This document shows positions 25,689 through 34,035 of a stretch of 64,000 nucleotides of DNA, one piece after another. This stretch comes from an uncultured Lachnospiraceae bacterium (GTDB lineage: Bacteria; Bacillota; Clostridia; Lachnospirales; Lachnospiraceae), in NCBI GenBank assembly GCA_900316625.1, contig ONDO01000004.1, positions 62,001 through 126,000 on the forward strand. Reading direction: 5' to 3'. The notes under the pieces are model-generated. The model saw nothing but the letters and a program-made list of their open reading frames with translations, did no database searches and was not told where the DNA came from. How positions within the stretch are numbered: position 1 is the stretch's first letter; each line of letters starts with the position of its first letter. The translations under genes were made by a program, and so were the position numbers.

Positions 25689-26489
25689 TTGGATATTAGC
25701 TCATTAATCAGTATTTTTGGTGGATTATTCATCATTTTCTACGGAATTCTTTCCACTGGCGCTTCTATTACGTCTTATATTGACAGATCGTCTATTATCA
25801 TTACTTTTGGTGGCGCTATTATGGCGACAATCGGATGTTATAAACTCCCCGAATTTATTAATGCACAGAAGATGCTCTTGGTGATCATGAAGGAACCTGC
25901 TGGCGCAAAGCCTGCAGAACTGATTGGTACCATTATTAATCTTGCGAATGTTTCACGAAAAGAAGGCCTTCTGGCTCTGGATGAAGCAACCACTGATATT
26001 GAAGACCCCTTCCTTCGTAAGGGTGTTATGCTTGTTGTTGATGGTACGGATCCTGATCTGGTTCGTGCAATTCTTGAGACAGAGATGAATGCAATCGAAG
26101 ACAGACACAAGATTAACTGGGGTGTCTGGGACAAACTCGGTGAGATGGGTCCTGCATGGGGTATGATTGGTACCCTGATTGGTCTTATTAACATGCTGAA
26201 GGATTTGTCTGATGCAGCATCTATTGGACCGAATATGGCGGTCGCTCTGATCACAACTCTTTATGGTTCTATTCTGGTTAACTACCTGTGTACTCCTATA
26301 TCCGGAAAACTTCAGGAAAACAATGCGAAAGAACTTGCTACCAAGACGATCGTTGTCGAAGGTCTTCTTTCCATTCAGGCCGGTGAGAACCCTCGAGTGA
26401 TCGAGGAGAAACTGAAGACCTTCCTTAGCCCCGCTGAGCGTGAAGCAATTGGCGGCGAAGGTGGTGAAGAAGCCGGAGGTGCTGGCTGA
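25689..26489 (+). CDS. motA: Flagellar motor stator protein MotA
   Basis: Proton- or sodium-channel stator subunit, 266 residues, with four membrane helices. N-terminal helices are in LISIFGGLFIIFYGILSTG and the FGGAIMATIGC region; the later pair surround PAWGMIGTLIGLINMLKDLS and the conserved AVALITTLYGSILVNYL. The cytoplasmic loop carries DGTDPDLVRAILETEMNAIE. Translation starts at TTG 25689 after the AGGGTGGTGG site. It overlaps motB by one base. Confidence 0.96.
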   Translation: MDISSLISIFGGLFIIFYGILSTGASITSYIDRSSIIITFGGAIMATIGCYKLPEFINAQKMLLVIMKEPAGAKPAELIGTIINLANVSRKEGLLALDEATTDIEDPFLRKGVMLVVDGTDPDLVRAILETEMNAIEDRHKINWGVWDKLGEMGPAWGMIGTLIGLINMLKDLSDAASIGPNMAVALITTLYGSILVNYLCTPISGKLQENNAKELATKTIVVEGLLSIQAGENPRVIEEKLKTFLSPAEREAIGGEGGEEAGGAG

Positions 26490-27430
26490 TGGCAAGAGAG
26501 AGGAAAGAAGATCCTCCCAAGGGAGCGCCTGCCTGGCAGTCGACTTTCTCTGACCTGATGAATCTGCTTCTGTGTTTCTTTGTGTTGCTTTTCTCTATGT
26601 CAACCGTCGATGCCAAGAAGATGGAACTCGTCATTCAGTCCTTCCAGCAGACATTTAGTGTATTACCCGCTGGTGGATCTTCGATAAACGTTACTGACGG
26701 AAGCCTGATCTCAGCTGGTGTCAGTGCACTAAAAGAGTTCGATGTCTACTTCAATGAATCAACCGCAACCAAGGGTGATGAGCCTAACTCCGGTAAAGAA
26801 AATGAAGGAACAGAGGGCAATGGTGAAACACCCCTCGACAATCATGACCCGAGCAAGGCAGACGATACGAAGTCAAACGAAAATCAGAATACCGACAGTT
26901 CCGCTCAGTTGAGCGAAGAAGAACTTGCAAAAGAATATCAGGAGCAGTCCCTTTCCCAGTCGGAAGAGATGGCTGAGGAGATTCAGAAGAAGATTAATGA
27001 ACTTAATCTTCAGGATATTGTGAATGTTGATTTTAACGGTCAATATGTCGAGATCACTTTGAATGGAGCGGTTCTCTTTAATTCCGGTCGTTCGGAGGTT
27101 ATGGACGAGGCAAAGCCTCTTCTCAATAACATTGCTAAGATTCTGAATCCTTATTCAGATAATCTCATACAGATTGAGGGCCATACTGATTCCGTCCCCA
27201 TTCATTCCTCTAAGTATGAGAGTAACGATGTTTTATCTATGTATCGTGCTCTGAACGTAGCTGATTACATCAGAAGTCAGTCTTCGATCGAGCCGAGTCA
27301 TATTGTTTCGGCTGGTCGTGGTGAATACGATCCGATTGCGGATAATACAACGGCTGAGGGAAGAGCTCTTAACCGACGCGTTGAGATTAAGATATTTAAT
27401 GACCTGAATTCCGCTGGAATTCAGGATTAG
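26489..27430 (+). CDS. motB: Flagellar motor stator protein MotB
   Basis: Stator subunit that anchors MotA to the cell wall, 313 residues. The single N-terminal membrane helix begins STFSDLMNLLLCFFVLLFSM, with the conserved ion-binding Asp in FSDL. The OmpA-like peptidoglycan-binding domain covers about 170-305, with IQIEGHTDSVPIHS and GRALNRRVEIKI. Between them is an acidic, Asn/Glu-rich linker of about 90 residues, longer than usual. TGATG overlap with motA indicates translational coupling. Confidence 0.96.
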   Translation: MARERKEDPPKGAPAWQSTFSDLMNLLLCFFVLLFSMSTVDAKKMELVIQSFQQTFSVLPAGGSSINVTDGSLISAGVSALKEFDVYFNESTATKGDEPNSGKENEGTEGNGETPLDNHDPSKADDTKSNENQNTDSSAQLSEEELAKEYQEQSLSQSEEMAEEIQKKINELNLQDIVNVDFNGQYVEITLNGAVLFNSGRSEVMDEAKPLLNNIAKILNPYSDNLIQIEGHTDSVPIHSSKYESNDVLSMYRALNVADYIRSQSSIEPSHIVSAGRGEYDPIADNTTAEGRALNRRVEIKIFNDLNSAGIQD

Positions 27431-27459
27431 CCACAGGCTGATAGGAAAGGTAGCGGGAG

Positions 27460-27975
27460 ATGAAAAAAAGCCTAATTTCACTAATTACACTTGCATTGGT
27501 GCTGATCAATCTGGTACTTACGGCACTACTGATGTTTGCAGTTCTGCCAGAGACGCAGAAAGCGAATGCGCTTATTGAAAAGGTTGCTGGTGCAATCGAT
27601 CTTGATGTCTCAGTTGGCTCCGGCGAGGCATCCGGGGAACTGGCAATGGATAAGATCTATCCTTACAGCCTTGCAGATACCCTTACCATTAATCTGAAGG
27701 ATGGCGGTGATGGCACTGCACATTATGCAGTCATCGGAGTTGTTCTCTCCCAGAACAAGGAGAGCTCTAGTTTCGAGACCTACGGAAGCACCAAGACTGA
27801 TACCTATAAGGATGTCATCAAGGATATTATCAATAAGACTGTAGCTCAGTATACTGCAGAAGAACTCAATAACAACGTGGAAGAGGTTCAGAATGCAATC
27901 CTTGAGAGACTGAACGAGAAGTTCGGTAATGACCTCTATGTTTCGGTTGGTTTCTCCAGCATCACCGTTCAGTAG
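27460..27975 (+). CDS. fliL: Flagellar basal-body protein FliL
   Basis: Stator-associated membrane protein, 171 residues. A lysine start (MKKSLISLITLALVLINLVL) leads into one membrane helix (about 5-27), followed by a periplasmic FliL domain. Within it ADTLTINLKDGGDGTAHYAV and the C-terminal GNDLYVSVGFSSITVQ are family-like. ATG 27460 lies 29 bases after motB. FliL is known to support stator function at high load. Confidence 0.92.
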   Translation: MKKSLISLITLALVLINLVLTALLMFAVLPETQKANALIEKVAGAIDLDVSVGSGEASGELAMDKIYPYSLADTLTINLKDGGDGTAHYAVIGVVLSQNKESSSFETYGSTKTDTYKDVIKDIINKTVAQYTAEELNNNVEEVQNAILERLNEKFGNDLYVSVGFSSITVQ

Positions 27976-28050
27976 TATTAATCGTTAGATTCGCATATTT
28001 CGCACATGCTCTATATTTATGAAAAAAAAGAAAAGAGGTGAGACTGAGTC

Positions 28051-28995
28051 ATGAGTGACGTCCTCTCACAGAGCGAGATCGATAACCTGCTGCAGGCACT
28101 GAACAGCGGTGAAGTCGATGTCGAGGAAATGAAAAAGAATAGTGAGAATCAGGTCAAATCTTATGACTTTACCCGCCCTTCCAAGTTCTCGAAGGAACAT
28201 CTTCGTACTTTGGAGATGATTTTCGAGCAGTATGGCAGACTTTTGTCCACAAACCTTCCTGTATACCTTCGTAAGAATATTCAGATTGAGGTTATGAACT
28301 CCGAGGCGGTTACCTACATGGAGTTCTCGAATGCACTATCGAATCCTGTTATTCTCGGTATTGTTGATTTCTCTCCTTTAAAGGGTAATATCATCATGGA
28401 GATGGCAACCAAGCTTGGTTATACCATAGTCGACCGAATGCTTGGTGGAGCAGGAGAACCCTTAGACAAGGTCCGCGATTTCTCGGAGATTGAGCTTCTC
28501 ATTATCGAGAGAATTATGAATATATGTGTAAACCTATTGAGAGAACCCTGGAAAAACGTTCTTGATGTTTCACCAAGACTTGAGAGGATCGAAACCAATT
28601 CCCAGTTTGCACAGATCATATCACCGTCTGAGATGATCGCGATCATTACGATCAATATGAAGATCGGCGATGTTGAAGGACTGATGAATGTCTGCCTTCC
28701 TTACATCACACTGGAACCTGTCATGGACAAGCTGAATACCAAATTCTGGTATTCCAATCTTCAGGACAAAAATGATATGATATACGGAGATACTATTGAA
28801 CACCTGATCTCAAAAGCAATCATTCCGATTCGCGTTGTGCTGGGTAATTCAACTATTTCCGTCAGTGATTTTGCAACATTGCAACCCGGAGATATTGTCC
28901 GGCTGGATACGAAAGTAGACCAGGAACTAAGTGTTTATGTGGGTGACATACAGAAATTCAATGCACTTCCCGGTTCCGTATCACCAAAGTATTAA
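28051..28995 (+). CDS. fliM: Flagellar motor switch protein FliM
   Basis: C-ring switch protein, 314 residues. The N-terminal CheY-P binding peptide is LSQSEIDNLLQAL, followed by the CheC-like middle domain from YDFTRPSKFSKEHLRTLEMI (about 37-225) and the C-terminal SpoA domain (FATLQPGDIVRLDTKVDQEL). AGAGGTGAG precedes ATG 28051. It works with FliY and FliG to reverse rotation. Confidence 0.97.
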   Translation: MSDVLSQSEIDNLLQALNSGEVDVEEMKKNSENQVKSYDFTRPSKFSKEHLRTLEMIFEQYGRLLSTNLPVYLRKNIQIEVMNSEAVTYMEFSNALSNPVILGIVDFSPLKGNIIMEMATKLGYTIVDRMLGGAGEPLDKVRDFSEIELLIIERIMNICVNLLREPWKNVLDVSPRLERIETNSQFAQIISPSEMIAIITINMKIGDVEGLMNVCLPYITLEPVMDKLNTKFWYSNLQDKNDMIYGDTIEHLISKAIIPIRVVLGNSTISVSDFATLQPGDIVRLDTKVDQELSVYVGDIQKFNALPGSVSPKY

Positions 28996-29013
28996 AAGAG
29001 GAGGAAGAGGAAG

Positions 29014-30159
29014 ATGAGTGACGGCTCTTTATCTCAGGAGGAGATAGACGCTCTGCTGAACAGCGGTGGCGCAGCTTCTCCCGCAGCAGCCAGTCCGGTA
29101 CCGGATGGTGGCAAGCTGAGTGACAAAGAGATCGATACGATCGGAGAAGTCGCGAATATTTGTATGGGTACTGCTGCGACAGCTCTCTTCTCGTTGGTCA
29201 ATAAAAAGGTTGAGATATCTACTCCTGTCGTTAAGTATTCTACCTGGCAGGAACTTGTTGCAGACTATGCAAAACCTTGTGTTCTAATCCGTATCACCTA
29301 TACGAAGGGCTTGAATGGTAGTAACATTCTCGTTTTAAAAGAACATGATGTTAAGATCATCACCGACCTTATGATGGGTGGTGATGGTACGAATACAGAT
29401 CAGGAGTTAGGTGAGATTCATCTGTCAGCTATCTCAGAGGCAATGAATCAGATGATGGGTAGCGCGGCTACATCCCTTTCTTCCATGCTGAATAAGATGG
29501 TTGATATCAGCCCGCCTGTCTCTGACCTGATCGATCTTAACGATAAGAAGGGTGAAAATGTAGATCCTTTCTTAGATGGTACTTTCATTAAAATTGAATT
29601 TCGACTTCAGATTGGCGATCTGGTTGACAGTAAAATGATGCAGTTGTATCCTATCTCTCTGGCAAAGGAGATGGTAGAATCTGTTACCAACAATATGGAA
29701 AGTGATACCAACTCCACATTGGATGATTCCACTTCCATAGGACAGGTTCCTGAAAGTCAGATGCAGATGGGTTCACTTGAGACCGTGCAGCAGCCTCAGA
29801 TGCAGCCGCAGATGCAACCCCAGATGCAACCCCAGATGCAACCCCAGATGCAGCCTCAGCAGCCTGTGAATGTACAGCCGGCTCAGTTCTCACCATTTAC
29901 CGGTTCTTATCCGGCGATGTATCAGCCTGAGAATATCGATTTAATTCGTGATGTACCCTTGGAAGTCACAGTTGAGCTAGGCAGAACTCATAAATCCATT
30001 CAGGATATTCTTGATTTTGCTCCTGGTACTATCATAGAATTGAATAAAATTGCAGGTGAACCAATCGATGTACTTGTGAATGGAAAGTATGTTGCTAAGG
30101 GTGAAGTAGTAGTAATTGAGGAATCCTTTGGTATTCGTATTACCGAGATACTGAAGTAG
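29014..30159 (+). CDS. fliY: Flagellar motor switch phosphatase FliY
   Basis: Switch protein with CheY-P phosphatase activity, 381 residues, the Firmicutes replacement for FliN. An N-terminal CheY-binding peptide (LSQEEIDALLNSG) precedes a CheC-like domain with two phosphatase helices: EVANICMGTAATALFSLVNK and EAMNQMMGSAATSLSSMLNK. A flexible linker contains five 12-base repeats coding MQPQ. The C-terminal SpoA/FliN domain includes PLEVTVELGRTHKSIQDIL and PIDVLVNGKYVAKGEVVVIE. AGGAGGAAGAGGA supports ATG 29014. Confidence 0.95.
   Translation: MSDGSLSQEEIDALLNSGGAASPAAASPVPDGGKLSDKEIDTIGEVANICMGTAATALFSLVNKKVEISTPVVKYSTWQELVADYAKPCVLIRITYTKGLNGSNILVLKEHDVKIITDLMMGGDGTNTDQELGEIHLSAISEAMNQMMGSAATSLSSMLNKMVDISPPVSDLIDLNDKKGENVDPFLDGTFIKIEFRLQIGDLVDSKMMQLYPISLAKEMVESVTNNMESDTNSTLDDSTSIGQVPESQMQMGSLETVQQPQMQPQMQPQMQPQMQPQMQPQQPVNVQPAQFSPFTGSYPAMYQPENIDLIRDVPLEVTVELGRTHKSIQDILDFAPGTIIELNKIAGEPIDVLVNGKYVAKGEVVVIEESFGIRITEILK
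29797..29856 (+). repeat. Five 12-base tandem repeats in fliY
   Basis: Units beginning CAGATGCA run without gaps from 29797 to 29856; three are identical (CAGATGCAACCC). They code Gln-Met-Gln-Pro in the linker between the CheC-like and SpoA domains. Their length may vary between strains through slippage without breaking the frame. Confidence 0.9.
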
Positions 30160-30181
30160 AGTAAACATAAGGAGAAAAGTA

Positions 30182-30544
30182 ATGGCAAAGAATATTCTGA
30201 TCTGTGATGATGCGGCTTTCATGCGAATGATGATAAAAGACATCCTCACCAAGAATGGTTATAACGTTGTTGGTGAAGCAGAAAATGGCCAGAAAGCAAT
30301 CGATGCCTATTCTGAATGCAATCCGGACCTTGTACTGATGGACATCACCATGCCTGAGATGGATGGTATTCAGGCACTGAAAGGTATCCGTGCAAAGGAT
30401 CCTAACGCATCTGTTATTATGTGTTCTGCAATGGGTCAGCAGGCAATGGTTATCGAAGCAATCCAGTCCGGCGCTAAGGACTTCATCGTTAAGCCTTTCC
30501 AGGCTGAGCGTGTTCTTGAAGCTGTTAAGAAGGTTATCGGTTAA
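30182..30544 (+). CDS. cheY: Chemotaxis response regulator CheY
   Basis: Single receiver domain, 120 residues. The acidic pair DD is at positions 9-10, the phosphorylated Asp54 lies in LVLMDITMPEMDG, the Thr/Ser position is in MCSAMG, and Lys is in FIVKPF. All catalytic residues are present, unlike CheB below. It carries the signal from CheA to FliM and FliY. The gene sits directly after fliY in Firmicutes style; AAGGAGA precedes ATG 30182. Confidence 0.96.
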   Translation: MAKNILICDDAAFMRMMIKDILTKNGYNVVGEAENGQKAIDAYSECNPDLVLMDITMPEMDGIQALKGIRAKDPNASVIMCSAMGQQAMVIEAIQSGAKDFIVKPFQAERVLEAVKKVIG

Positions 30545-30547
30545 ACT

Positions 30548-30922
30548 ATGATCCTTTTAGCTTCTGCCGGTGAAAGCATTTTTGAACTGATTGTTGTTCT
30601 TGTCATTTTCGTTGGTATCCTTTTTCTTACCTACTATACGACCAAATGGATCGCTGGGTATCAGAAGGGCAGAATGGTCAATCAGAATCTCGAATTGATC
30701 GAGACGCTGAAGATAACGAACAATAAATATGTTCAGATCATCCGTGCAGGAAAAGACAAATATCTTGTGATTGGAGTCGGTAAAGATGAGATCTCCCGAC
30801 TGGGAGAACTTACGGAGGATGAAGTGAAGCTTCTATCTGAGGATGCCTCGGAAAGGAAGGACACCTTCCACGATATTCTTGACTCTTTTCGCAAAAATCA
30901 TAATGAAGAGGACGACAAGTAA
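30548..30922 (+). CDS. fliO: Flagellar biosynthetic protein FliO
   Basis: 124-residue membrane protein that aids assembly of FliP. One helix near the N-terminus (about 10-34, LIVVLVIFVGILFLTYY) is followed by the cytoplasmic domain with NQNLELIETLKITNNKYVQI and DKYLVIGVGKDEISRLGEL, the family hallmark. Only 3 bases separate it from cheY. FliO is poorly conserved, so position before fliP is important evidence. The Bacillus equivalent is FliZ. Confidence 0.88.
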   Translation: MILLASAGESIFELIVVLVIFVGILFLTYYTTKWIAGYQKGRMVNQNLELIETLKITNNKYVQIIRAGKDKYLVIGVGKDEISRLGELTEDEVKLLSEDASERKDTFHDILDSFRKNHNEEDDK

Positions 30923-30927
30923 AATTT

Positions 30928-31770
30928 ATGTCGAAGCTTAAGAAGTGGATCATGACGCTTTCAATCTCTTGTGCCGTGATCTGCCTTACATTTACAATCT
31001 CGCTGCTTCATACTTCCTATGCTTATGCTGCGGAATCGAATCAGTCTGAAACTTCATATGGTGCCTCAGAGAATGCTCCAAACGCCAGTGATCAGGTCAC
31101 AGGTGAAGGTGGAGCATTTAATCTATCCTTTGATGGTGATACAGGGTCATTGTCTTCAACGATTCGTATTCTGATCGTTCTTACGGTACTGTCCCTGGCA
31201 CCTTCGATTCTGGTAATGCTGACTTCTTTTACCAGAATTGTGGTCGTGCTACATTTCGTAAGAGCTGCCATTGGTACCCAGACATCACCTCCTAACCAGG
31301 TGCTGACGGGACTGGCCTTATTTCTTACTTTATTTATTATGTGGCCGACCTTCAATCAGATTAATGAAAATGCAATCAAGCCCCTGGATGCTGGAGAGAT
31401 TACCCAGGAAGAGGCTCTTACGGCTGCGGAACTTCCGATTCGTCAGTTTATGTATGGTCAGACGCAGACCAAGGATCTCAATCTCTTCTGTGATATCGCA
31501 GAAGTTACCTATGAAGATTATGATGATGTGCCGTTTTATGTTCTGGTACCTTCTTTCATTATCTCTGAATTGCGTACTGCATTTATCATTGGTTTTTTGA
31601 TCTATATTCCATTTATCGTAATCGATATGGTAGTTGCGTCAGTTCTGATGTCGATGGGTATGATGATGCTCCCGCCGACAACGATTTCTTTGCCGTTTAA
31701 GATTCTGCTCTTTGTACTTGCAGATGGCTGGAATCTTGTGATTGGCGGTGTGGTTCGTACGTTCTATTAG
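30928..31770 (+). CDS. fliP: Flagellar export gate protein FliP
   Basis: Core of the flagellar export gate, 280 residues. A cleavable signal peptide is visible (LSISCAVICLTFTISLLHTS, then YAYAAES), followed by a Ser/Asn-rich stretch and four membrane helices. Signatures include LTSFTRIVVVLHFVRAAIGT near residue 95, and MVVASVLMSMGMMMLPPTTI in the C-terminal half. It begins 6 bases after fliO and ends 9 bases before fliQ. Confidence 0.97.
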   Translation: MSKLKKWIMTLSISCAVICLTFTISLLHTSYAYAAESNQSETSYGASENAPNASDQVTGEGGAFNLSFDGDTGSLSSTIRILIVLTVLSLAPSILVMLTSFTRIVVVLHFVRAAIGTQTSPPNQVLTGLALFLTLFIMWPTFNQINENAIKPLDAGEITQEEALTAAELPIRQFMYGQTQTKDLNLFCDIAEVTYEDYDDVPFYVLVPSFIISELRTAFIIGFLIYIPFIVIDMVVASVLMSMGMMMLPPTTISLPFKILLFVLADGWNLVIGGVVRTFY

Positions 31771-31778
31771 GAGGCAGT

Positions 31779-32048
31779 ATGACACAGGGTGTAGTTCTCG
31801 ATATTATGAGAAATGCTATTTACAATGTTATTATTAATTCGGCTCCGATGCTTTTCATCTCCCTGATCGTCGGCCTGGTGGTTTCAGTATTCCAGACCGT
31901 CACCTCGATTCAGGAACAGACGCTTACATTTGTACCGAAGCTGCTTAGTATTTTTGTGGCCTTGATTGTCTTTGGTTCATTTATCATGACCAACCTGACG
32001 ACCTATATGACGGACTTGTGGACGAATTTTTCGGTTTATATTAAATAG
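31779..32048 (+). CDS. fliQ: Flagellar export gate protein FliQ
   Basis: 89-residue gate subunit with two membrane helices. The pattern PMLFISLIVGLVVSVFQTVT, then SIQEQTLTFVPKLLSIFVAL is typical. AGGAGG precedes ATG 31779. FliP, FliQ and FliR form the helical gate complex. Confidence 0.96.
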   Translation: MTQGVVLDIMRNAIYNVIINSAPMLFISLIVGLVVSVFQTVTSIQEQTLTFVPKLLSIFVALIVFGSFIMTNLTTYMTDLWTNFSVYIK

Positions 32049-32056
32049 TAAAGGAA

Positions 32057-32842
32057 ATGTTTAATTACACTTTTTCATTGGTTGATTTTGAATATTTTCT
32101 TTTGGTATTGGTGCGCGTGGCTTCCTTTGTGTTTGCCGCGCCATTTTTCAGTATACCCAATGTTCCGAGAAGAACGCAGATAGGTTTTGCTGCCTTTTTG
32201 GCCATTCTTGTAACTACGGTGCTGAAACCGCAGGAGAGTACGGAGTATGTCTCTGTCATCGGTTACGCAATCCTTGTACTAAAAGAGACCATGACAGGCG
32301 TTCTGATCGGTTATGTTGCCAATCTCTGCAATTCAATCGTGCAGTTTGCCGGTAATATCATCGATATGGATATCGGTCTGTCGATGGCAACAGAATTCGA
32401 TCCGGCGATGGGTAGCCAGATAACCCTGACAGGTCAGATGTATTTCTATTTCCTGAATCTAATGCTGATCGTAACGGGCATGTACCAGTATGTCCTGAGG
32501 GCAATTGTGGATTCCTTTAAACTGATTCCTCTTGGCGGGGCTGTGATACGGACGGATGCCATGGTTCTGTCTATGATCTCTTACATGACCAATCTTTTCG
32601 TGATTTCTTTCCGAATCATACTGCCTGTCTTTGGCTGCATTATGATCCTTAATGTAGTGCTTGGAATTATGGCCAAGGTAGCACCACAGATGAATATGTT
32701 TACCGTCGGTGTACAGCTTAAGATTCTGGTCGGATTTACCGTCCTTATGCTCTGTACCTTCCTCTTTCCGCATGTTTGTGACTTTGTTTTCCAGCAGATG
32801 AAAGAATCGATCGTTAACATCGTTGGAGGTATGACTCCATGA
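32057..32842 (+). CDS. fliR: Flagellar export gate protein FliR
   Basis: Third gate subunit, 261 residues with about six membrane helices. Recognisable segments are LVLVRVASFVFAAPFFSIPN near the start, then RRTQIGFAAFLAILVT and IDMDIGLSMATEFDPAMGSQ. The C-terminus GVQLKILVGFTVLMLCTFLF is typical of FliR and of type III secretion SctT. AAGGA precedes ATG 32057. It overlaps flhB by 4 bases. Confidence 0.96.
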   Translation: MFNYTFSLVDFEYFLLVLVRVASFVFAAPFFSIPNVPRRTQIGFAAFLAILVTTVLKPQESTEYVSVIGYAILVLKETMTGVLIGYVANLCNSIVQFAGNIIDMDIGLSMATEFDPAMGSQITLTGQMYFYFLNLMLIVTGMYQYVLRAIVDSFKLIPLGGAVIRTDAMVLSMISYMTNLFVISFRIILPVFGCIMILNVVLGIMAKVAPQMNMFTVGVQLKILVGFTVLMLCTFLFPHVCDFVFQQMKESIVNIVGGMTP

Positions 32843-33975
32843 TGGAATATGCTATCGAAGATATGAATCTGATTCCCCTAAATCTGCAGTTCTTTGCAGA
32901 AGGAGAGGGGGGAGAGAAGACAGAGGCCGCTACACCGAAAAAGTTAAGCGATGCCAGGAAAAAGGGCCAGGTATCGAAGAGTAAGGAACTTACGTCAGCT
33001 TTTGAACTGATTGCTATGTTCCTTACCCTAAAGGTTTTTGTTGGAAGTCTTGGAACACGATTCATTAATATGTTCCATCTGATCTACGGAGGCAAAATTC
33101 CTGATTTTGTAATGATGTATCGGGATGGACTTACGGTAAAGGCTTATACATCCCTCTTTTTTGAGGTTTCTTTACAGCTCTTGCTTTGCTGCCTTCCCTT
33201 CTTACTGGTTGGTGTAACGGTGTCCTTCATATCAGATCTTGTCCAGGTCAGATGGAAGGTTTCCAGTGAGCCGTTGAAACCGTCTCTAAATAAGATAAAC
33301 CCAATGAGTGGCATGAAGAGAATCTTTTCAAAGCAGTCACTCTTTGAACTTCTGAAGTCTATTGTCAAAATCCTTCTGATTGGTTATATCGCCTATATCA
33401 GTATTCGGAACCATGAGGATGAACTCTTTATTCTCTATGAGATTTCTCTGAATCAGGCAGTCTCTCTGATCGGACAGATTATTATTGATACGGGCCTTCG
33501 GATCTCTATCTTCTATATTGTTCTTGGTCTTGCAGACTGGTTCTATCAGAAACATAAGTTTAATGAAGATATGAAGATGACCAAGCAGGAGGTTAAGGAC
33601 GAGTATAAGGACGCAGAAGGAGACCCTGCTGTTAAGGCTAAGCAGAAGCAGCGCATGCGTGAAGCTTCTCAGCGACGTATGATGCGTGACGTTCCCAAAG
33701 CAGATGTTGTTATTACCAACCCGACGCATATTGCGGTTGCAATCAAGTATGATCCGGAAGAACATACAGCACCTACAGTGCTTGCCAAGGGTGAAGATTA
33801 TGTGGCACAGAAGATAAGAGAAGCGGCGAAGGAAGCGAATGTTCCAATCATGGAAAACAAGCCTCTGGCCCGTGCTCTCTATGCAACAGTCGATATTGGA
33901 CAGGAAATTCCACCAGAACTCTATGAAGCGGTGGCGGAGATTCTCGCATTGATTTATAATCAAAGAAACAGATGA
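32839..33975 (+). CDS. flhB: Flagellar export protein FlhB
   Basis: Export switch protein, 378 residues. N-terminal part has GEKTEAATPKKLSDARKKGQ (about 30-50), then four membrane helices. The autocleavage motif NPTH is present in VVITNPTHIAVAIKYD, so the specificity switch controlled by FliK should work. ATG 32839 overlaps the fliR stop. The first 25 residues precede the usual FlhB start and might be an extension. Confidence 0.96.
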   Translation: MMEYAIEDMNLIPLNLQFFAEGEGGEKTEAATPKKLSDARKKGQVSKSKELTSAFELIAMFLTLKVFVGSLGTRFINMFHLIYGGKIPDFVMMYRDGLTVKAYTSLFFEVSLQLLLCCLPFLLVGVTVSFISDLVQVRWKVSSEPLKPSLNKINPMSGMKRIFSKQSLFELLKSIVKILLIGYIAYISIRNHEDELFILYEISLNQAVSLIGQIIIDTGLRISIFYIVLGLADWFYQKHKFNEDMKMTKQEVKDEYKDAEGDPAVKAKQKQRMREASQRRMMRDVPKADVVITNPTHIAVAIKYDPEEHTAPTVLAKGEDYVAQKIREAAKEANVPIMENKPLARALYATVDIGQEIPPELYEAVAEILALIYNQRNR

Positions 33976-33979
33976 TTAC

Positions 33980-34004
33980 AAATGGGCAGATTATGTCCAT
34001 TTTT
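33980..34004 (+). terminator. Hairpin between flhB and flhA, possible attenuator
   Basis: AAATGGGCA (33980-33988) pairs with TGTCCATTT (33994-34002) over nine positions with one G-U pair, loop GATTA. T continues to 34004. It lies in the 60-base gap before flhA and could lower read-through or stabilise the transcript. No clear promoter follows. Confidence 0.4.
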
Positions 34005-34035
34005 GTGCGACTTGTAGAAAGGAGGCTAAATTACG

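Noticed and set aside
28021..28050. A-rich stretch before fliM as a promoter
   Set aside because: No paired -35 and -10 boxes; it contains only the fliM ribosome site.
32839..32930. Possible frameshift or fusion at the start of flhB
   Set aside because: The extra 25 residues before the usual FlhB start follow the fliR overlap and may simply be a natural extension.
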